Part shown: positions 27,196-36,756 of the stretch, piece by piece
Position numbering within the stretch: position 1 is the first letter of the stretch
Layout of the letters: every line of letters begins with the position of its first letter
NCBI RefSeq assembly: GCF_900102135.1
Contig: NZ_FMVJ01000013.1
Span: forward strand, 1-64,000
Direction: 5' to 3'
Source of the DNA: Microvirga guangxiensis
Lineage (GTDB): Bacteria; Pseudomonadota; Alphaproteobacteria; Rhizobiales; Beijerinckiaceae
Length of the DNA: 64,000 bases
Made by a program: the position numbers and the translations under genes
Notes under the pieces: model-generated
Told to the model about the DNA's origin: nothing
Databases searched by the model: none
What the model saw: only the letters and a program-made list of their open reading frames with translations

Positions 27196-27534
27196 ATGCA
27201 AATGGGAGCGGTTGCGGCAGCATCGCTGGATACACTCGATGACGGAGCACTCGTGGAGCTGCCCCGCAACACGGATGGGGCCGCGGTTCGGCTGATCATG
27301 CAGAGGCACAATCGTCTCATGGTCCGTGGGGCTCGCGGCGTCGTCAACGACGATGCGGAGGCAGAGGACGTCTTCGTATCTCGCTGGAATTTACCATCGT
27401 GCCGCTTAAGGACGAGCAGGGCGGATGTGGGGGGACTTACCGCCGTCATGCGGGACATGACCCGTCGCTTCAAGGAAATTAGAGGTCCGAAGAAAAAGCT
27501 GGCAGAGGCAACCGCTCCTTCAAGTCCGCATTGA
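27196..27534 (+). pseudogene. Chimera of an ECF sigma factor start and a PAS-protein end
   Basis: The first 60 codons read like region 2 of an ECF sigma factor (AAVRLIMQRHNRLMVRGARG, NDDAEAEDVF). The second half, read partly in another frame, is the end of a PAS domain (SLEFTIVPLKDEQGG, then GLTAVMRDMTRRFKEIRG and KKLAEA). The frame changes between about 27375 and 27435. The ATG at 27196 has AGGAG upstream, so a short product could still be made. It appears to be two unrelated gene ends joined by recombination. Confidence 0.55.
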
Positions 27535-27541
27535 CTCAGCA

Positions 27542-28117
27542 ATGATCAAGCCGTTCTACACCATCGGGCACTCGACCCGGGCCATTCCGGAATTCGTGGA
27601 TCTCCTCCGTGAGGCGAAAGTGGGCCTAGTGGCGGATGTCCGAACGGTTCCGCGCTCCCGGACGAACCCGCAGTTCAACCGCGATACCCTGCCCGGGAGC
27701 CTCGCAGGTTATCAGATCAGATATGAGCACATCGCCGAACTCGGCGGGCTGCGCGGCAGGCAGCGCCAGACCGAACCCTCCCCCAATGGCTTCTGGGAGA
27801 ATACGAGCTTCCGGAACTATGCAGATTACGCCCTGACGAGCCGATTCATAGAGGGCCTCGAACGCCTAACCGCCCTCGGCAGCGAGAACATCACGGCGAT
27901 CATGTGCGCCGAATCGGTGTGGTGGCGCTGCCACCGCCGGATCATTGCCGACTATCTGCTCGCCTCCGGCCATGCGGTGTACCACATCCTTGGACCTGGT
28001 AAGATTGGACCGGCATCGATGACACCCGCAGCCCGTTTGACAGCGCACGGGATTATCTATGCGGAACTGCCAGACCCGTCGAGCGGGACCGGGGTGACGT
28101 CGCGCCACATCTCGTAG
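27542..28117 (+). CDS. DUF488 family protein
   Basis: The 191-residue protein starts with the DUF488 hallmark FYTIGHSTR, followed by LVADVRTVPRSR.NPQFN and, near the end, IMCAESVWWRCHRRIIADYL. The conserved Cys (MCAE) and Arg/His residues suggest a nuclease or nucleotide-binding role, but no activity is firmly known for the family. Upstream there is only a weak ribosome-binding site. It is intact among remnants. Confidence 0.9.
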   Translation: MIKPFYTIGHSTRAIPEFVDLLREAKVGLVADVRTVPRSRTNPQFNRDTLPGSLAGYQIRYEHIAELGGLRGRQRQTEPSPNGFWENTSFRNYADYALTSRFIEGLERLTALGSENITAIMCAESVWWRCHRRIIADYLLASGHAVYHILGPGKIGPASMTPAARLTAHGIIYAELPDPSSGTGVTSRHIS

Positions 28118-28164
28118 AGATCGCCCTTCTCAAGACGAACGGGCACATGGGCGCTTTTAAGCGA

Positions 28165-28449
28165 CTACTCCGCCAGCGGCCTTGCCAGTTCGGCATAAAT
28201 CGCGGCCGCCGACAGGCTGTAGGGCTCACCGTCTCCATTGGAATAGGAATAGGTCACTTCGCGGATATCTGTAAGATGCATAGCCGAAAGCCGCATCGGA
28301 CGGGGATGACCACTGGCATAGATCACGCACCCGTCGAGGCGAGGGCTTCCGAGCGCCCGGCTCGCAGCGCGGATCGCACCAGAGCCGGCATCGTTGAGCC
28401 GGCCGGGAAATAGGATCAACTCGTCTCGTTCGGCCTCGGTCGAACGGCC
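28165..28449 (-). pseudogene. 3' part of an unknown gene cut by an IS6-type insertion
   Basis: A minus-strand frame reads STEAERDELILFPGRLNDAG, then SPRLDGCVIYASGHPRPMRL and ends LARPLAE before a stop at 28165. It has no proper start: the frame opens after a TAG about 30 bases from the IS6-type element. A TTG at 28419 could be used but would begin mid-protein. I do not recognise the family. It looks like the surviving end of a gene disrupted by the neighbouring element. Confidence 0.4.
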
Positions 28450-28478
28450 CTATGTCCGGTATGCCGCCCCCTTTTCCA

Positions 28479-29300
28479 GGAGCTGTCGCAAGCCGATTAA
28501 TAATTCGGTTCGGTCTATGCCTCCAGCCGGCTTCGGAGGTGCAAGATGGTTAAAGGCCGTCATTTCGATTGGTCGGTTATCCGGCTCTGCGGGCGCTGGT
28601 ACCTCGCCTACAATCTGAGCCTGCGGAACCTTAAGGAGATGATGGCCGAGGGCGGTATCTCGGTCGACCACGCCACGATCCACAGATGGATTATCCGTTA
28701 CTCACCCGAACTGCTGGAGCGCTTCAATCAGAGGAAGCGCCCGGTCACCGGCAGATGGCATATCGATGAAACCTACATCAAAGTCCGCGGCCGCTGGATG
28801 TCCTTGTACCGTGCCATCGACAGCAACGCAGACACCGTCGAGTTCTGGTTCTGCGAGCGGGAAACCTTAATGCTGCCAGGCACTTTCTGTCGCGAGCGCT
28901 GAAGCGACATGGCCGGCCCGAGAGGATCGACATCGATGGCAGCCCGACCAATCGGGAGGCGATCGTGTCCTATGACACGACAGACCGCCTGTAGGGCCAA
29001 ACACAGCAGAAGCTGAAGCCGATCCGGATCCGGCAGAGCCGGTATCTCAACAACCTGATCGAACAGGGTCATCGGGCCATCAAGCAGCGAGTTCGCCCGA
29101 TGCTCGGGTTCAGGTCTTCGAACTGCGCTCGCGTGATCTTGGGTGGGATTGAGATGGTTCACATGACGCGCAAACAGCAGGGGAAGTATGCCCGCAATCC
29201 GCAGCCATCACTCTTCGAGCAGTTTCACCTGCTCGCTGCATGAGCGCGGCGCATGGTATCTGCTACCTTCCCGCCCCTACCTCGGATTTGCGACAAAGCC
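28479..29300. mobile_element. Degenerate IS6-family element with terminal repeats
   Basis: The left end GGAGCTGTCGCAAGCCG (28479-28495) and the right end, reverse complement GGCTTTGTCGCAAATCCG (29283-29300), share the GTCGCAA core of IS6-family ends also seen in the copy at 58.2 kb. The element is about 822 bp and holds one broken transposase gene. I find no matching 8-base target duplication. It separates a truncated gene on its left from a short unrecognised frame on its right. Confidence 0.7.
28546..29243 (+). pseudogene. IS6-family transposase, frameshift and nonsense codon
   Basis: The start is typical for this IS6 group (MVKGRHFDWSVIRLCGRWYL), with DHATIHRWIIRYSPELL, WHIDETYIKVRG (first catalytic Asp) and YRAIDS. 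After a frame change in the GGG run near 28862 it continues LSRALKRHGRPERIDIDGS (second Asp), an in-frame TAG at 28992, then RYLNNLIEQGHRAIKQRVRP (catalytic Glu) and ends FEQFHLLAA. The enzyme is not functional as read. Confidence 0.85.
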
Positions 29301-29522
29301 TATGAGGCCCACCTCGCCTTCCTCACCGTCTCCACGGAGACCGATACCGCATCGGTGCTCACACCGCCGATGCAGCCCGATAGCCAGCAGTCCGCAATGC
29401 CGAAGGTCGCGGGGGACATCCAGGACCTCGAAGAGAAGAGGTGATGGGTCAGGACCAAAATCGCTTGCCTAGCCAGCGCAACGACATATGACATTCCGTC
29501 GCCTGATGAGGAGGGATGATCA

Positions 29523-30917
29523 GTGCCGAGCAGGGTTATTGCGGGAACTGCGCTTCATACGCCTACACGTGGAAGATTCGAAGCGTTGGAGGATGTCCTT
29601 ATTCTGGTCGACGCGATTGGTAGGATATCCGAGATCCTCCCGAGGGACCACCCGCGCTTCGCCGAGATCAAAGCTCAGGCCGAGCGCCAGGGAAACCTGA
29701 CCGAGCTTCAGGAGGGTCAGTTTCTCCTGCCGGGTCTCGTCGATCTGCATATCCATGCCCCCCAATGGCCTCAGCTCGGGAAGGCTCTGGATGCTCCTCT
29801 TGAGGTGTGGTTGCAGAGATATACGTTTCCTCTCGAGTCGCGATACGCCGATCTCTCATTCGCACGCGAGGTCTACTCCGCTCTGGTGGAGACGCTGCTT
29901 GCCAACGGCACAACCACTGCCGTTTACTTTGCGACCATCCACCTGGAAGCCTCCCTGGCCTTGGCCGAGATCTGCCTCGCGAAGGGGCAGCGAGCCTTCG
30001 TTGGTAAGGTCGCGATGGATGATGCCAGACAATGTCCGGACTTCTATCGGGACGCTAGTGCCTCGACCGCGGTGAACGAAACCCGTGCTTTCATCCAAAG
30101 TGTCCGAGACCGCGCCGGCGAAGAGGACCCGCTCGTCCACCCCATTATCACACCAAGGTTCATTCCAAGTTGCACTGACGCACTGCTCGAAGGCCTCGGA
30201 AAGCTTGCAGAAGAGACGGGTTGCCTGGTCCAGACCCACTGCTCGGCAAGTGACTGGGAAAGCAACTTCGTTCAGGAGCGGTTTGGGGCGACTGACACAG
30301 CAGTCCTTTCTCAGTTTGGGCTGCTGCGCGAAAACACCATCTTGGCTCATTCGAATTTTGTTACCGATGAAGACCTCGCGCTGATCCGGCAGAAGGGGGC
30401 TGCTATCGCACATTGCCCACTCTCGAACTTCTACTTCGCCAATGCCGTGTTCCCGTTGCGGGCGGCACTCGACAAATGCGTGCGGGTCGGGCTCGGGAGT
30501 GACATCTCTGCAGGACACAGCCCGTCCGTTCTGGACGGGTGCCGTCATGCCTTGTTGGCCTCCCGAGCACGACACAGTGGTATCGATCCGCATCTGCCAC
30601 CCGAAGAGCGCGGCTTGGCAGGTTCAACGATCTCGGTTGCGGAAGCCTTCTGGCTGGCAACGGTCGGCGGCGGCGAGGCTCTGGGCCTTCCGATCGGCAA
30701 ATTTGCTCCCGGCTTTAAGTTCGATGCGTTGGTGATGGATCTCAATGCTCACGGATCGAATATCAATTGGTTGCCAGATCTGGATACGATCGAGGATGTG
30801 TTCCAGAAGCTCGTCCTGAATGCGACACGCAGCAATATTGTCATGACTTGGGTCAATGGAGCCGTCGTGGCGCGTAGCTCAGCTGCCCAAATGCGGGACG
30901 ACCAGGCAAAGCAGTAA
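29523..30917 (+). CDS. guaD: Guanine deaminase
   Basis: The 464-residue enzyme has the amidohydrolase metal site HIHAP (His76 and His78), the guanine-deaminase hallmark FLLPGLVDLHIHAPQWPQLG, the QTHCSASDWE segment, HCPLSNFYFANAVFPLR and the late metal Asp in GLGSDISAGHS. It converts guanine to xanthine in the cytoplasm, feeding purine catabolism. GTG at 29523 follows AGGAGGG at seven bases. No other purine genes are near, so it stands alone here. Confidence 0.93.
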   Translation: MPSRVIAGTALHTPTRGRFEALEDVLILVDAIGRISEILPRDHPRFAEIKAQAERQGNLTELQEGQFLLPGLVDLHIHAPQWPQLGKALDAPLEVWLQRYTFPLESRYADLSFAREVYSALVETLLANGTTTAVYFATIHLEASLALAEICLAKGQRAFVGKVAMDDARQCPDFYRDASASTAVNETRAFIQSVRDRAGEEDPLVHPIITPRFIPSCTDALLEGLGKLAEETGCLVQTHCSASDWESNFVQERFGATDTAVLSQFGLLRENTILAHSNFVTDEDLALIRQKGAAIAHCPLSNFYFANAVFPLRAALDKCVRVGLGSDISAGHSPSVLDGCRHALLASRARHSGIDPHLPPEERGLAGSTISVAEAFWLATVGGGEALGLPIGKFAPGFKFDALVMDLNAHGSNINWLPDLDTIEDVFQKLVLNATRSNIVMTWVNGAVVARSSAAQMRDDQAKQ

Positions 30918-31034
30918 TGGGGCGAGAGTTTTCTGGCGTTGATCCTCCGCCGTTTTAGCGAGAGCGATTTGCTGAGGGAGGTGTCGCTCCCGCTACAGAG
31001 CATGGGATATCGTCTAAGCTGTTCCTCAACCCGT

Positions 31035-31292
31035 ATGCTAGTCTGTCATTGGCCGTTCATCCTTCGTCAGGTAAGGCTGCACCCTGCTCTCAAGAGGCGG
31101 TTGCGCAGGTTGATGTGGGGCACAGGCGTTGCACTCTTTCTCTCGCTCCTGGCGGTAGGGCCACTCCGCGGGAGCGCGCCATCCTGGCTCCTGTCCAGTG
31201 CGGAGCTGGTGGCGGTGATCAGCCTCTTTGCCCTGGTGTGCCTGCTCGAATCCAGCGGCAGCAATCCCGACCGCTCCAACCCCGCATCCTGA
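31035..31292 (+). CDS. Small membrane protein of unknown function
   Basis: The 85-residue product has a basic N-terminal helix (LRQVRLHPALKRRLRRLMW) and two membrane spans (about 37-53 and 59-76). Family not recognised. The start at 31035 is tentative and has no strong ribosome-binding site. It may be a real short gene or a remnant. Confidence 0.4.
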   Translation: MLVCHWPFILRQVRLHPALKRRLRRLMWGTGVALFLSLLAVGPLRGSAPSWLLSSAELVAVISLFALVCLLESSGSNPDRSNPAS

Positions 31293-31396
31293 CCGTCTTT
31301 CTTCCGGCAATTATCCGCGGACGCGACCGCAAGGTTTGGTCACGAACGGTGGTCTAACGTGCTGTTCCCGCACCCGATCAGACCGGAGAGAGCATC

Positions 31397-31915
31397 ATGA
31401 GAGGCGCCGCCAGCATTGCGGCCGGGATCGTCCTGGTATTATCCTCGACCCTGGCTGACGATAACGGCTTGGCCGGTTCACTCTGGCAGTGCATTCGGGC
31501 CACTGATCAGTCTCAGTTCGTAATCACCTTTTATCCCGGCGGCGGGGTCGGGGGAGGCGAGTTGGGGAACGATGAGGTGAGTCCCTACATTTTCGATGCC
31601 TCCCGCACCAAGCCGGGCGAGTGGCCGGGCCAGTGGGAACAGACAGGCCAACGCTTCATATGGGCCTTCCCAGATCAGAGCATGCGGATTGAAGGGCGCC
31701 TCCACGGATCGGGTCAGCCCGCCGCGCGCTTTACCGGAACGGAAACCTCATCGGGCGGGAAGTCCCCTGTGACCTGTACGGCGCTGGTGAAGCTGCCGAA
31801 GATCGGAGAAGGGCTCGTTGTCCCAAGGGACAGCCGCTTCATCGACCTGAATGGGAAAGAGGGGGAGCTGAAGGTGCCGGCCGGGATCTCGCTCCAGGAA
31901 CAGGGATCGCGTTAG
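31397..31915 (+). CDS. Secreted protein of unknown function
   Basis: The 172-residue protein starts with a signal-like segment (MRGAASIAAGIVLVLSSTLA) and continues as a strand-rich domain with one cysteine pair (LWQCIRAT and VTCTALVK) that could form a disulfide. The pattern (SLWQC, TFYPGGGVGG, WEQTGQRFIWAFPD) suggests a small beta-barrel periplasmic domain. GGAGAG precedes the ATG. I cannot name the family. Confidence 0.6.
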   Translation: MRGAASIAAGIVLVLSSTLADDNGLAGSLWQCIRATDQSQFVITFYPGGGVGGGELGNDEVSPYIFDASRTKPGEWPGQWEQTGQRFIWAFPDQSMRIEGRLHGSGQPAARFTGTETSSGGKSPVTCTALVKLPKIGEGLVVPRDSRFIDLNGKEGELKVPAGISLQEQGSR

Positions 31916-31978
31916 AAGCGGCAATGGGACGAGTTCCTGAACCTTGGACCAGGTCCGTTGGATACCCATATAAAGTCT

Positions 31979-32407
31979 ATGCAGAACAAGGGTCCTTCAC
32001 CGCGCACGCTCGATCTGTTCGAGGTCACCTTGACCATCCCGACGCCCTCGTCCGAACCGGTTCCGGCCAGGCCGTCGGCGCTCGCCAGTTTGTCGGATGC
32101 CCAACTGGCCCAGCAGCTCAACCAGCTCGTCGAGGAGGTGGAGCACCGCCTGAAGAACGGCCAGGGCAGACGGCCTGAGCTGGAGGCGGCGGCGGCACAG
32201 ACTAGAGCCTTCCTGGATCGACTTACTCCACGACGTACCAGCCAAGCCAAACCTCCGAGATCTGCCAAAAGCTCTTCCCCGTTGCAGGAGGGGCAGCGCA
32301 AAGCTGTGCGGGCCGCTCTCCTGGCCGGCGTGGCTCCCAACCAAGTTGCCAAGCACTTCGGCCTGTCGCTTGCAAGTGTGCGCAAGGTGCTCGAAGAGGC
32401 GGTATAG
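31979..32407 (+). CDS. Small protein with C-terminal helix-turn-helix, unknown function
   Basis: The 142-residue protein has a proline-rich N-terminus, a charged helix (LSDAQLAQQLNQLVEEVEHR, likely coiled coil) and a C-terminal helix-turn-helix, VAPNQVAKHFGLSLASVRKV, of the type found in resolvases and small DNA-binding proteins. It may be a transcription factor or a remnant of a recombinase. No clear ribosome-binding site supports the ATG at 31979, so the start is uncertain. Confidence 0.5.
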   Translation: MQNKGPSPRTLDLFEVTLTIPTPSSEPVPARPSALASLSDAQLAQQLNQLVEEVEHRLKNGQGRRPELEAAAAQTRAFLDRLTPRRTSQAKPPRSAKSSSPLQEGQRKAVRAALLAGVAPNQVAKHFGLSLASVRKVLEEAV

Positions 32408-32537
32408 GCGGTTCATAGAGTATCGCGAGGCTTTGAAGCGGTTGCCCGCAATCCAGCGCTAATGGCAAGACTGGAATACTGGGGCCGGAGGGCAATCAGG
32501 GCTTGCGCATGGCTGCGCTTCGGTCAACCATCGGCGC

Positions 32538-33479
32538 ATGAAGTTGTCCTCGCTTCTGCTGGCCGCCAGCCTGGTCCTTTCTGCCGCGCCAAGCAGCGCG
32601 GCGCCGCTGCTGCTGCTGGACGCGTCCTCCGGCGATATCCTCGCTGCCCAGGAGGCAACCCGCTCCTGGCATCCGGCCTCCCTCACCAAACTGATGACAG
32701 CCCATCTTGCCCTCTCAGCGGTTCGGTCGGGCCGGCTCAGCTTGAACAGCTCCATCATCCTGAGTGCCAAGGCTGCGGGCCAGGCGCCGTCCAAGCTCGG
32801 CGTTTCCCCAGGCACCTCGATCCGGCTGGAGGATGCCCTCCTCGTCATGATGGTCAAAAGTGCCAACGACGTGGCGGTTGCGATCGCGGAAGCTGTCAGT
32901 GGAAGCGAGACAGCGTTCGTCACCGCAATGAATGCGGAGGCAAGCCGTCTCGGGATGAGCGGGACACGCTTCGTCAATGCCAGCGGCCTGCACCATGACC
33001 GCCAAGTGAGCAACGCGCGGGACATGGCTGTGCTGATGCTAGCGATCCTGAGCTACCATGAGGACCATGTTGAGCTTTTCCGGACCTCAGCCGTCACCGT
33101 CAATGGCCGCATTCTCAAGAACACTAACAAGTTGGTTGAGGACTATGCCGGCCTCGAGGCGACGAAGACCGGCTATGTCTGTGCCTCAGGGTTCAACGTA
33201 GCCGTCTCGGTTATCCGCGGTGGCAGGCGTGTTGTTGGTGTGGTCCTCGGCGCGCCCAGTGCAACAACGCGAACCCGGATCGTGCGGGAGATCCTCGATG
33301 CCGGCCTGACAGGGACTACGAGCCCGATTGGAAATCTTCGTACGGTGAAGGCCGATGCGCCGGCGCCGGGTACAGACCTGCGCCGGCACAAGTGCGGCCG
33401 GCAGGGGCCAGCGATCGGGACCAACGCTGCCATCGGTGGCGATGTGAAGGCTGCGGGAACCCCGCGGCTTCGCCGCTGA
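32538..33479 (+). CDS. D-alanyl-D-alanine carboxypeptidase (penicillin-binding protein 5 type)
   Basis: The 313-residue serine peptidase has a signal peptide (1-21), the SxxK motif SLTK (48-51), SxN as SAN (108-110) and KTG (210-212), in the order of the S11 family. It trims the terminal D-Ala from peptidoglycan stem peptides in the periplasm. Compared with E. coli PBP5 it lacks most of the C-terminal domain and membrane anchor, as do many rhizobial members; the last 40 residues are low-complexity and basic. Confidence 0.9.
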   Translation: MKLSSLLLAASLVLSAAPSSAAPLLLLDASSGDILAAQEATRSWHPASLTKLMTAHLALSAVRSGRLSLNSSIILSAKAAGQAPSKLGVSPGTSIRLEDALLVMMVKSANDVAVAIAEAVSGSETAFVTAMNAEASRLGMSGTRFVNASGLHHDRQVSNARDMAVLMLAILSYHEDHVELFRTSAVTVNGRILKNTNKLVEDYAGLEATKTGYVCASGFNVAVSVIRGGRRVVGVVLGAPSATTRTRIVREILDAGLTGTTSPIGNLRTVKADAPAPGTDLRRHKCGRQGPAIGTNAAIGGDVKAAGTPRLRR

Positions 33480-33817
33480 TGTTCTTGCGGCCGGAGTATC
33501 GTCTGAGCTGATGGTATGGTGAGCCCACAGCACCCAGAGCAGGAGTCCTGCTGCCGCTCCCAATCGGCTCACCGGATTCTGGGATCGCCTCTGCGCCTCC
33601 TCACGAAACTCCGTCATAAGGGAAACAGGAACCATCCTGATCACCAGAGCAACGGCAACCGGAAGGAGGACCACGTTTCAAGATAGCGCAGCAGGGGAAT
33701 GAAGTCGGGGATCAGATCGATGGGGCTGAGCGCATAGGCGCAATGGTCGCCACTGCGGCCCTCACATAGGTAATGTCAACTTGGCGAGAGTTCCGGGTCT
33801 GTGGCAGGGTCTCGGGC
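33480..33817. other. Stretch without a confident gene
   Basis: On the minus strand a hydrophobic frame (VVLLPVAVALVIRMVPVSL, then SRLGAAAGLLLWVLWAHH) runs from 33674 into the 3' end of the carboxypeptidase gene. It has no good start or ribosome-binding site and may be chance. The right part may be the end of the IS6-like element that follows; I could not define its terminal repeat. Confidence 0.35.
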
Positions 33818-34529
33818 ATGAGCACGACAACCAATCGTTACCGCGGCTTCCGCTTTCCGGCCGAGATCATAAAACAAGCGGTCTGGTTGTATCACTGCTT
33901 CAGCCTCAGCCGTCGCGAGGTCGAGTTGATCCTCGCGGCGCGGGGTGTTGTGGTCAACCATGAGACCATCCGTAAATGGAGCCTGCGCTTTGGACGAACC
34001 TACGCCAACACGCTCAAGCGGCGTCGGTCACAACCCGCGGACGAGTGGTTTCTGGATGAGGTGTTTGTCCGCATCCGAGGCAAACTGCACTACCTTTGGC
34101 GAGCCGTTAATCAGCAACGGGAATGTGCTCGATGTGCTGGTCCAGAGCCGACGGAACACGAGAGCGGCCATGCGCTTCTTTCGCAAGTTGCTGACGGGTT
34201 TGTACTACGTGTCCAGGGTTGGTCATGACCGACAAACTTGGATCTTATGGTGTGCCAAACGCGCGGTTCTGCCGAGTGCAGAGCATCGGCAGAGCCGGTA
34301 TCTGAACAACCGCAGTGAGGTCTCGCACCAACTCGCCCGACGGCGCGAACGCTACATTAGGCGGTTTAGGTCAGTCAGGCACGCCCAGCAGTTCCTCGCC
34401 ACTCAAACTCGGATCCACAAACACTTCCAATTCCGCCGCCATTGCCTCTCCGCCAATGAGTACCGCGCTGCTCGTGATCGCGCCTTTGCCGCTTGGCGGA
34501 ATGCTACTGCTGCCACGCTCGTAGTCTAA
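33818..34529 (+). pseudogene. IS6-family transposase of a second lineage, multiply frameshifted
   Basis: The frame begins YRGFRFPAEIIKQAVWLYHC and keeps HETIRKWSLRFG and ADEWFLDEVFVRIRGK (first Asp). An extra base near 34118 shifts it to NVLDVLVQSRRNTRAAMRFF, and further shifts near 34215-34255 are needed to join TDKLGSYG to RYLNNRSEVSHQ and the end. This lineage differs clearly from the three copies at 28.5, 40.1 and 58.3 kb. It abuts the IS110 remnant on its right. Confidence 0.85.
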
Positions 34530-35369
34530 ACGGGATAAGTCGCGCGGCAATGTTGTTCCCGTGGCGCCGAGTTGACAGTGTCTTCGGCTTGCCGCCGGTC
34601 GAACGCCGCAAGGGTGTAAGCCCGACCCAGGCTGCAAAGTCCCGACCGCGCTTGAGGATCTTGGCAGGCGGAGCAAGGGCTGCCGGAGCCACTGCGGTCA
34701 CTGGGCCCACCCGGGGAATCGCCATCAGCCGGCGCGCTGCCTCGTTCTCCCTGGCCAGCTTGCCGATCTCATGGTCCAGACGCGGGATCTGCTCGTCCAG
34801 TCCCCGGAGTGTCTCTATCAGCATCTTCGGATCGGTCGGACGAGTTCCGGGATTGGCTCTTCTGGATCTTCGACAGCCTGCGCCAAGTGCGGAACACGAG
34901 CCGAGCCTTTGACCGCTACGATGCCAAACTCGGCCAGATGGTTGCGCAGGGCATTGATGATCTGGGTCCGCTGCTCCACCAAAAGATCACGCACCCGGAA
35001 CACAATGTCTGCGGCTTGAGCCTCGTCGCTTTTGGGCACCACGAAGCGTATGGTTGGGCAGTTGCACTGCTTCACAGATCGCCTCGGCATCGGCGCTGCC
35101 TCGTTCTTCTGCCGTTTGACGAACGGCTTCACCTAAGCTCCCGGGATCAGCCGGACGGCATGCCCGAGCTGGCCGATCTCACGCGCCCAGTAGTGCGCAC
35201 TGCCGCAGGCCTCCATGGCCACCGTGCAGGGCGGCTGGGCGGCAAAGAAGGTAAGAACCTGGTGCCGCGGCAGCTTCCTGCGGAACAGCACCGCTTCCGA
35301 TGCACCGGCTCCTTGAGCCTGAAAAACATTCATCGCCAAGTCCAAACCAATTGTACTAACCTCTCCCAT
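34520..35369 (-). pseudogene. IS110-family transposase in three frames, 3'-truncated
   Basis: From ATG 35369 it reads VSTIGLDLAMNVFQAQGAGA (the DEDD-type first Asp), ACGSAHYWAREIGQLGH, then in a second frame VKRQKNEA and RDLLVEQRTQIINALRNHLA, and in a third frame RRLMAIPRVGPVTAVAPAAL and GRDFAAWVGLTPLRRSTGG, the IS110 C-terminal transposase_20 region. Frame breaks are near 35133 and 34820. The gene end is lost against the IS6-like remnant near 34525. Confidence 0.85.
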
Positions 35370-35582
35370 GGACGCCTCCCTCAAGTGGTGCTCATCAACA
35401 CCTCCACTGGGGCACAGCAAGGCCGCTAGGGGCATACACCCCAACACATCCACCGGCCCCAGCACTCTCTTCATGCGAAGCTCTACCGCTCAGGGCAGCA
35501 GCTGGGTTGCCGTTTGAGGGGCGGCCGGGTTCATGTTAGCGGGATAATGGCGCAACCGAAGACTTGCAGAAGGACCATTCTG

Positions 35583-36623
35583 ATGGAAATCGGACTCTAC
35601 ACCTTCGGTGACGTAGGCGCCGATCCCGTCACGGGGCGGCGCGTCAGCCCGGCCGAGCGCCTGCGCCACCTTGTGGAGGAGATCGTCCTCGCCGATCAGG
35701 TGGGCCTCGATGTATTCGGTCTCGGCGAGCATCACCGGCCCGATTATGCAGCGTCCGCACCGGCCGTCGCGCTGGCCGCGGCGGCGACGCAGACCAACCA
35801 CATCCGGCTGACCAGCGCCGTGACGGTGCTGAGCTCCGACGACCCGATCCGGGTGTTCCAGCAATTCGCCACCCTCGACAATCTCAGCCTAGGACGCGCC
35901 GAGATCATGGCCGGGCGCGGCTCCTTCATCGAGTCGTTCCCGCTCTTCGGTTACGATCTCGACGACTACGACACGCTCTTTGCCGAGAAGCTGCAGCTTC
36001 TCATGCGGCTCAACGACGGTGAGCGCGTCAGCTGGCCGGGCGGGCAGCATACGCCGCAGATTGCGGATCGGGGCGTCTACCCGCGGCCCTTCCAGGAGAG
36101 GCTTCCGATCTGGATCGCCGTGGGCGGGACGCCCCAGTCCGTCGCACGGGCAGGGGTACTCGCCCTGCCGTTGGCGCTGGCCATCATCGGTGGCGAGCCA
36201 GCCCGTTTCGCGCCCCTGTTCGATCTTTACCGGCAGGCGGCGCAGCGCGCGGGTCACGATCCCGCAAGCCTGAAGACATCCATCAACGTGCACGGCTTCG
36301 TCGCCGATACTACCCAGGAGGCGGCCGACACCTTCTATGCGCCGCAGGCGGAGGTGATGAACCGGATCGGGCGGGAGCGCGGCTGGCCGCCGACGAACCG
36401 GGCCCAGTTCGACACGGCCCGGGGGCCGCGCGGGGCGCTGTTCGTCGGAAGCCCTGCCGAGGTCACGGACAAGATCCTCGCGGCGCATGAGATCTTCCAG
36501 TTCGATCGCTTCCTGATCCAGATGGCGATCGGCGTCCTGGACCATGCCACGCTGATGCGGGCGATCGAAATCCTGGGGACGAGGGTTGCGCCGGAGGTGC
36601 GTAAGGCGCTCGCCTCAGGGTGA
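35583..36623 (+). CDS. LLM-class flavin-dependent oxidoreductase
   Basis: The 346-residue protein is a bacterial-luciferase-like monooxygenase ([74 protein letters not shown]). Members use reduced FMN or F420 to oxidise varied small substrates; the substrate cannot be told. The start at 35583 has AGAAGGA upstream. It is followed after 133 bases by an MDR oxidoreductase in the same direction. Confidence 0.9.
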   Translation: MEIGLYTFGDVGADPVTGRRVSPAERLRHLVEEIVLADQVGLDVFGLGEHHRPDYAASAPAVALAAAATQTNHIRLTSAVTVLSSDDPIRVFQQFATLDNLSLGRAEIMAGRGSFIESFPLFGYDLDDYDTLFAEKLQLLMRLNDGERVSWPGGQHTPQIADRGVYPRPFQERLPIWIAVGGTPQSVARAGVLALPLALAIIGGEPARFAPLFDLYRQAAQRAGHDPASLKTSINVHGFVADTTQEAADTFYAPQAEVMNRIGRERGWPPTNRAQFDTARGPRGALFVGSPAEVTDKILAAHEIFQFDRFLIQMAIGVLDHATLMRAIEILGTRVAPEVRKALASG

Positions 36624-36756
36624 GGACCCCGTTGGGCGGCTCTCCGGATCAGGCGATCATCCAAGCCACGCATTAACAAGGCTCAATCGTCTGTCCCGGA
36701 GTGCTCATATCCCAGCGCCTACGCAGGTCATGGCGGATGATGGACGTTCAGAGTTG

